A DNA stretch of 8,391 nucleotides, taken from positions 1 through 8,391 of the forward strand of contig JAZRZI010000043.1 in assembly GCA_045601325.1 (NCBI GenBank), read 5' to 3'. This DNA is from JAZRZI01 sp045601325 (GTDB lineage: Bacteria; Bacillota_I; Bacilli_A; RFN20; CAG-826). The translations under genes and the position numbers were made by a program. The notes below the pieces were generated by a model. The model saw only the letters and a list, made by a program, of their open reading frames with translations, was not told where the DNA came from and did no database searches. Shown piece by piece: positions 6,397 to 8,391 of the stretch. Within the stretch, counting starts at the first letter, position 1; each line of letters begins with the position of its first letter.

Positions 6397-6426
6397 TTGT
6401 AAAAAACTAAGATTGGTTCATATAAT
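6397..6426 (+). promoter_or_regulatory. Promoter of the first WF-motif surface protein
   Basis: TTGTAA (6397-6402, 4/6), an 18-nt spacer and a perfect TATAAT (6421-6426). Aligned with the cyclase promoter it shares TTGnAAAAAA, then four differing bases, then GATTGGTTCATA (6411-6422). Transcription would start near 6433, giving a leader of about 115 nt. Confidence 0.75.
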
Positions 6427-6432
6427 ATTTGT

Positions 6433-6548
6433 GACCGTTATGATGATGTCCCAACCAATCAAAATGGCCTATTTCCTATTGTCCGTTCAACTAATAAGAT
6501 TATACGTTGGACTTTTTGTCGTTTTACGACTCGAAAGGAAATTTAATT
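6433..6548 (+). promoter_or_regulatory. Long 5' leader of the surface protein gene
   Basis: This 116-nt leader precedes the start codon. It holds AACCAATC (6453-6460), an 8-bp inverted copy of the promoter element GATTGGTT (6411-6418), and a GTCGT/ACGAC hairpin (6518-6530) just before the AAGGA ribosome site (6535-6539). It does not match the GEMM aptamer or any other riboswitch I recognise. The hairpin may stabilise an abundant mRNA. Confidence 0.4.
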
Positions 6549-7475
6549 ATGAAAAAATCTAAAATTTTAGTTCCTGCACTCGGTATCTTAGTTTTATCTA
6601 CAGCTGCTGCTGTCTCTGGTACTGTTGCATGGTTCGCTGCTACACGTACAGCTACTGTTGGTGTTAAAAACAACACAATCGTCAACCCTGAAGGTGCTTT
6701 AAAAGTCGTTGCTACTGCTGGTCACTGCACAACTGTCGCTTCCGGTGATGAAACAAACGTCTCTATTTCTGAAGGTGTTAAATTAAGAGATGCTTCTGTT
6801 GATATCACAGCCGCTAAAAATGGTACAAGCCCTGTTCATCCAAGTGTTTACCGTGCAAAAGTTGATGAAAGTGGTGCTGTTACAAAATTTGAATTACTTA
6901 CATCTTACACAGATGCATACAACACAACAGACAAAGTTTACTACTGTGCTACATTCGCATTAACATTCACACTTGATGGCTCTAACACATCAGAATTTGA
7001 TGTTTTCTTTGATGCAAGCAAATCAACATACACAATCGATACATCTGCTGAATCTGGCGTTAGACAAGATGCAATTCACAACTCCTATCGTTTAGCTATG
7101 TACACAGATGCTGAACAACTCGTTTGGGCTCCAAAATCATCAACTCCAGCAGCTGTTCCATTCACAAACGGTTTAACAAGCACAAGTTTAGGATCATATA
7201 ACTGTACATTCCCTGCAACAACAGTAACATCATTGTCATATGCTTCACACACTGAAGCTGCAGCATCTGCTGGTTACTTAGGTCAACTTATTGGTAAAGA
7301 TGCTAATGTTGAATCTGCATTAAAACAATTAGTTGTTAACTGTGTTATTTGGTTTGATGGTAATGACCCACAATGTATAGCAGATAACCTCATTGCTGGT
7401 GCTATCTCTCAAGCCACTGCAAGCTTATCATTCAATGCTGTTGAAGCAAGCGAATTCCGTGGCACAACTGCATAA
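6549..7475 (+). CDS. Secreted surface protein with WF motif after the signal segment
   Basis: This 308-residue exported protein is of unknown function. The N-terminus is a signal peptide: Lys-rich start MKKSK, a hydrophobic core to about residue 27, then AWFAATRTATVGV. A WF motif directly after the hydrophobic segment is shared with the protein starting at 8115. The mature part is rich in Thr, Ser, Ala and Asn, with five Cys (including Cys60, Cys265 and Cys276) and a C-terminal NCVIWFDGNDPQC segment followed by predicted beta structure. No LPXTG, C-terminal anchor or enzymatic motif is seen. The layout recalls TasA/CalY-like fibre or biofilm-matrix proteins, a guess from architecture only. 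Start 6549 has AAGGA 9 nt upstream; an in-frame TTG at 6507 lacks one and lies in the leader. Strong bias to GCT, GTT, ACA and TCA codons and a perfect -10 suggest very high expression. Confidence 0.85.
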   Translation: MKKSKILVPALGILVLSTAAAVSGTVAWFAATRTATVGVKNNTIVNPEGALKVVATAGHCTTVASGDETNVSISEGVKLRDASVDITAAKNGTSPVHPSVYRAKVDESGAVTKFELLTSYTDAYNTTDKVYYCATFALTFTLDGSNTSEFDVFFDASKSTYTIDTSAESGVRQDAIHNSYRLAMYTDAEQLVWAPKSSTPAAVPFTNGLTSTSLGSYNCTFPATTVTSLSYASHTEAAASAGYLGQLIGKDANVESALKQLVVNCVIWFDGNDPQCIADNLIAGAISQATASLSFNAVEASEFRGTTA

Positions 7476-7487
7476 TTAAAAAAATCT

Positions 7488-7516
7488 TTGTTAATTAACA
7501 CACATTGATATATAAT
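7488..7516 (+). promoter_or_regulatory. Promoter of the small two-TM protein
   Basis: TTGTTA (7488-7493, 4/6), a 17-nt spacer and a perfect TATAAT (7511-7516). The start would fall near 7523, inside the left arm of the hairpin at 7519-7540. Confidence 0.65.
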
Positions 7517-7518
7517 TT

Positions 7519-7549
7519 CCCTAAGGCAAATGCTTTAGGGATTTTATTT
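7519..7549 (+). terminator. Terminator of the surface protein gene, overlapping the next ribosome site
   Basis: CCCTAAGGC (7519-7527) pairs with GCTTTAGGG (7532-7540) including one G-T wobble, with a 4-nt loop, followed by ATTTTATTT. It ends transcripts from the surface gene. Its right arm contains AGGGA (7537-7541), the ribosome site of the gene at 7550. Confidence 0.75.
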
Positions 7550-7894
7550 ATGAAAAACAAGAAACCTTTATTTATAACTCTAATTACATTAGATATTGCA
7601 CTAACAATGTTCTTATTTGTTGTTAGTATTATAATGATTGCTACCATGCCATCTCCTGAGGCAAAAGCAACAATGGAAGTTAAGGGAATGATCACTTATT
7701 TCCAAAAGAACCCAACAGTGTATTTACTCGCGGGTGTTCTCCCATTATTTGTTTTGCTAGTCTTAAATATCACCTTCTTAATTAAGTTCATCAAAAAGAC
7801 AAGCGAAAAGAAAAAAGTTGCCCTTAATGATCTGAGCGAAGAGGAAAAAGAAGCTTTGAGAAAAGAACTTCTTAAAGATTTAGATAATAAGTAA
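7550..7894 (+). CDS. Small two-TM membrane protein of unknown function
   Basis: I do not recognise a family in these 114 residues. Two hydrophobic segments (about 8-32 and 57-80) are separated by a short polar loop, with a Lys-rich stretch after the second and a charged helical tail (NDLSEEEKEALRKELLKDLDNK region, 93-114) that should lie in the cytoplasm with the N-terminus. Start 7550 has AGGGA 8 nt upstream; the open frame extends to 7505, but that part overlaps the promoter and terminator. It has its own promoter and a strong terminator, so it is probably monocistronic. Its position between two secreted WF-motif proteins may mean a role in their export or assembly, but that is inference from position only. 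Confidence 0.8.
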   Translation: MKNKKPLFITLITLDIALTMFLFVVSIIMIATMPSPEAKATMEVKGMITYFQKNPTVYLLAGVLPLFVLLVLNITFLIKFIKKTSEKKKVALNDLSEEEKEALRKELLKDLDNK

Positions 7895-7912
7895 TTAAAT
7901 GCTTATAAATGA

Positions 7913-7937
7913 TGCCAGTTATAACTGGCATTTTTTT
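7913..7937 (+). terminator. Terminator of the small membrane protein gene
   Basis: TGCCAGTTATAACTGGCA (7913-7930) is a perfect palindrome, extendable by A7912/T7931, followed by seven T (7931-7937). It is a classic intrinsic terminator that isolates the riboswitch unit. Confidence 0.96.
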
Positions 7938-8001
7938 ATTGCCTTTTAACATACATTTGATAATACCTAAGACATTACAAGTAATGAAAAACTATTTTAT
8001 T

Positions 8002-8030
8002 TTGTATATCAGCAATATGCGTGATATTAT
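8002..8030 (+). promoter_or_regulatory. Promoter of the riboswitch-controlled gene
   Basis: TTGTAT (8002-8007), a 17-nt spacer and TATTAT (8025-8030, 5/6) with TG at 8022-8023 forming an extended -10. The start near 8037 would place the aptamer almost at the RNA 5' end, as expected for a riboswitch leader. Confidence 0.6.
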
Positions 8031-8039
8031 ATACGCGTA

Positions 8040-8106
8040 AATAGCAAACCTATGGAAACGTAGGGACGCAAAACTATAGGGTCTGAAAAGATAGCCAGCT
8101 GCCGAT
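8040..8106 (+). ncRNA. c-di-GMP-I (GEMM-I) riboswitch aptamer
   Basis: This aptamer binds cyclic di-GMP and controls the gene downstream. Conserved elements are present in order: AGCAAACC (8042-8049 region), a P2 helix CCTATG/CGTAGG closed by a GAAA tetraloop (8049-8064), then GGGACGCAAA (8063-8072 region). P3 follows with CTAT/ATAG (8074-8077/8091-8094) enclosing AGGGTCT, then GCCAGCTGCCG (8094-8104), whose TGC can close P1 against GCA (8043-8045). P1 looks short, with an A-C mismatch. Motif matches are very close to the GEMM-I consensus as I know it. The GGDEF gene in the same window is a plausible source of the ligand. Confidence 0.93.
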
Positions 8107-8152
8107 CTCAAACTATGAAACAAAGAAAGAGACTTATCGCAGCTGGTTTTTT
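8095..8152 (+). terminator. Riboswitch expression platform: terminator containing the start codon in its loop
   Basis: CCAGCTGC (8095-8102) is fully complementary to GCAGCTGG (8139-8146), which is followed at once by six T (8147-8152). An alternative register adds CGAT/ATCG and CTC/GAG pairs inside. The left arm is the 3' strand of the aptamer, so folding of the ligand-bound aptamer and the terminator should exclude each other. That predicts readthrough (ON) when c-di-GMP is bound. The right arm and T-run are codons 9-13 of the gene starting at 8115. Confidence 0.7.
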
Positions 8153-8391
8153 ATGTCTAATGGCCAACGTGTTCGCCATGATCATGGTCACTTTAGGGTG
8201 GTTTGCGGCAGGTAGAGAATCTGAAAATGGTGCTAGAGGATTAATTGTTAAGAATTCCCAAAGCCTTCATATTGAATACGATATGTATCGTTATAATCCA
8301 GAAACTAAAGCTGGTGAGTTGCTTTCTAAATACGATCCAGATAGATATATGCTCGATGAATATGACTCATTCATCATTAACCGTAATGAAT
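8115..8391 (+). CDS. Second secreted WF-motif surface protein, partial (runs off the window)
   Basis: The visible 92 residues begin with a signal segment: basic MKQRKR, hydrophobic residues 7-28, then LGWFAAGRESENG. The WF pair (residues 29-30) is almost exactly where it sits in the protein at 6549 (28-29), so the two are likely related in export signal and family. The following part is acidic and Tyr-rich (HIEYDMYRYN, YDPDRYMLDEYD) with no motif I recognise. I keep the ATG at 8115 because it gives a complete basic signal-peptide start. No Shine-Dalgarno sequence precedes it, and the codon sits in the loop of the riboswitch terminator. The next in-frame ATG at 8160 would lose the basic region and also lacks a good ribosome site. 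Expression should follow c-di-GMP through the leader RNA. Confidence 0.85.
   Translation, partial: MKQRKRLIAAGFLCLMANVFAMIMVTLGWFAAGRESENGARGLIVKNSQSLHIEYDMYRYNPETKAGELLSKYDPDRYMLDEYDSFIINRNE

Noticed and set aside
6507..6548. TTG at 6507 as the start of the first surface protein
   Set aside because: The added residues precede the basic signal-peptide start, lie in the leader with its hairpin, and the ATG at 6549 has AAGGA at good spacing.
6433..6548. A second c-di-GMP riboswitch in the leader of the first surface gene
   Set aside because: It has none of the GEMM-I signature blocks (GCAAACC, GGGACGCAAA, GCC.GC.GCC), and no GEMM-II-like pattern was recognised.
1..8391. CRISPR array, tRNA or rRNA genes, prophage genes
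   Set aside because: No regularly spaced repeats, no cloverleaf with TTCRA arm, no rRNA-like conserved blocks and no phage structural genes were seen on either strand.

Overview
The window is an AT-rich stretch (roughly one third G+C) that uses the standard code: Trp is TGG throughout and stops are TAA or TAG. Intrinsic terminators, AGGAGG-type ribosome sites, a GH38 enzyme, a MATE pump and short secreted proteins with an (A/G)WFAA motif after the signal segment suggest a low-GC Firmicutes/Bacilli or Mollicutes-related host-associated bacterium, probably uncultured. The taxon is an inference.

Left part (1-3705), carbohydrate gene among mobile debris. The window opens inside a structured RNA that I recognise as the 3' part of a HEARO / IscB-type omega RNA (1-115), with no IscB gene beside it on the visible side. 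Against it lies the 5' end of an unrecognised minus-strand gene with a perfect AGGAGG site (about 111-264). A GH38 alpha-mannosidase (435-2882) follows with its own promoter and terminator. After it come two gene stumps sharing one breakpoint near 3340-3345: the C-terminal half of an AbiEii-type nucleotidyltransferase toxin on the minus strand, and the last zinc-ribbon segment of an IS605-family TnpB on the plus strand with an apparently complete right end. The region therefore carries RNA parts of two different RNA-guided nuclease families, each without its nuclease.

Middle (3706-6393). A MATE exporter on the minus strand (3706-5097) is transcribed divergently from a six-TM GGDEF diguanylate cyclase (5253-6365), which ends in a strong terminator.

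Right part (6397-8391), surface-protein cluster. A highly codon-biased secreted WF-motif protein (6549-7475) is followed by a small two-TM protein (7550-7894). A c-di-GMP-I (GEMM-I) riboswitch (about 8040-8106) then controls a second secreted WF-motif protein that runs off the window (8115-8391+).

How it fits together: the cyclase would make c-di-GMP. The riboswitch would read it and switch a surface protein, with an apparent terminator that runs through the signal-peptide codons and holds the start codon in its loop. The cyclase and the first surface protein have near-identical promoters sharing TTGnAAAAAA and GATTGGTTCATA, which points to a common regulator. I read 5195-8391 as a compact c-di-GMP-linked surface or biofilm module.
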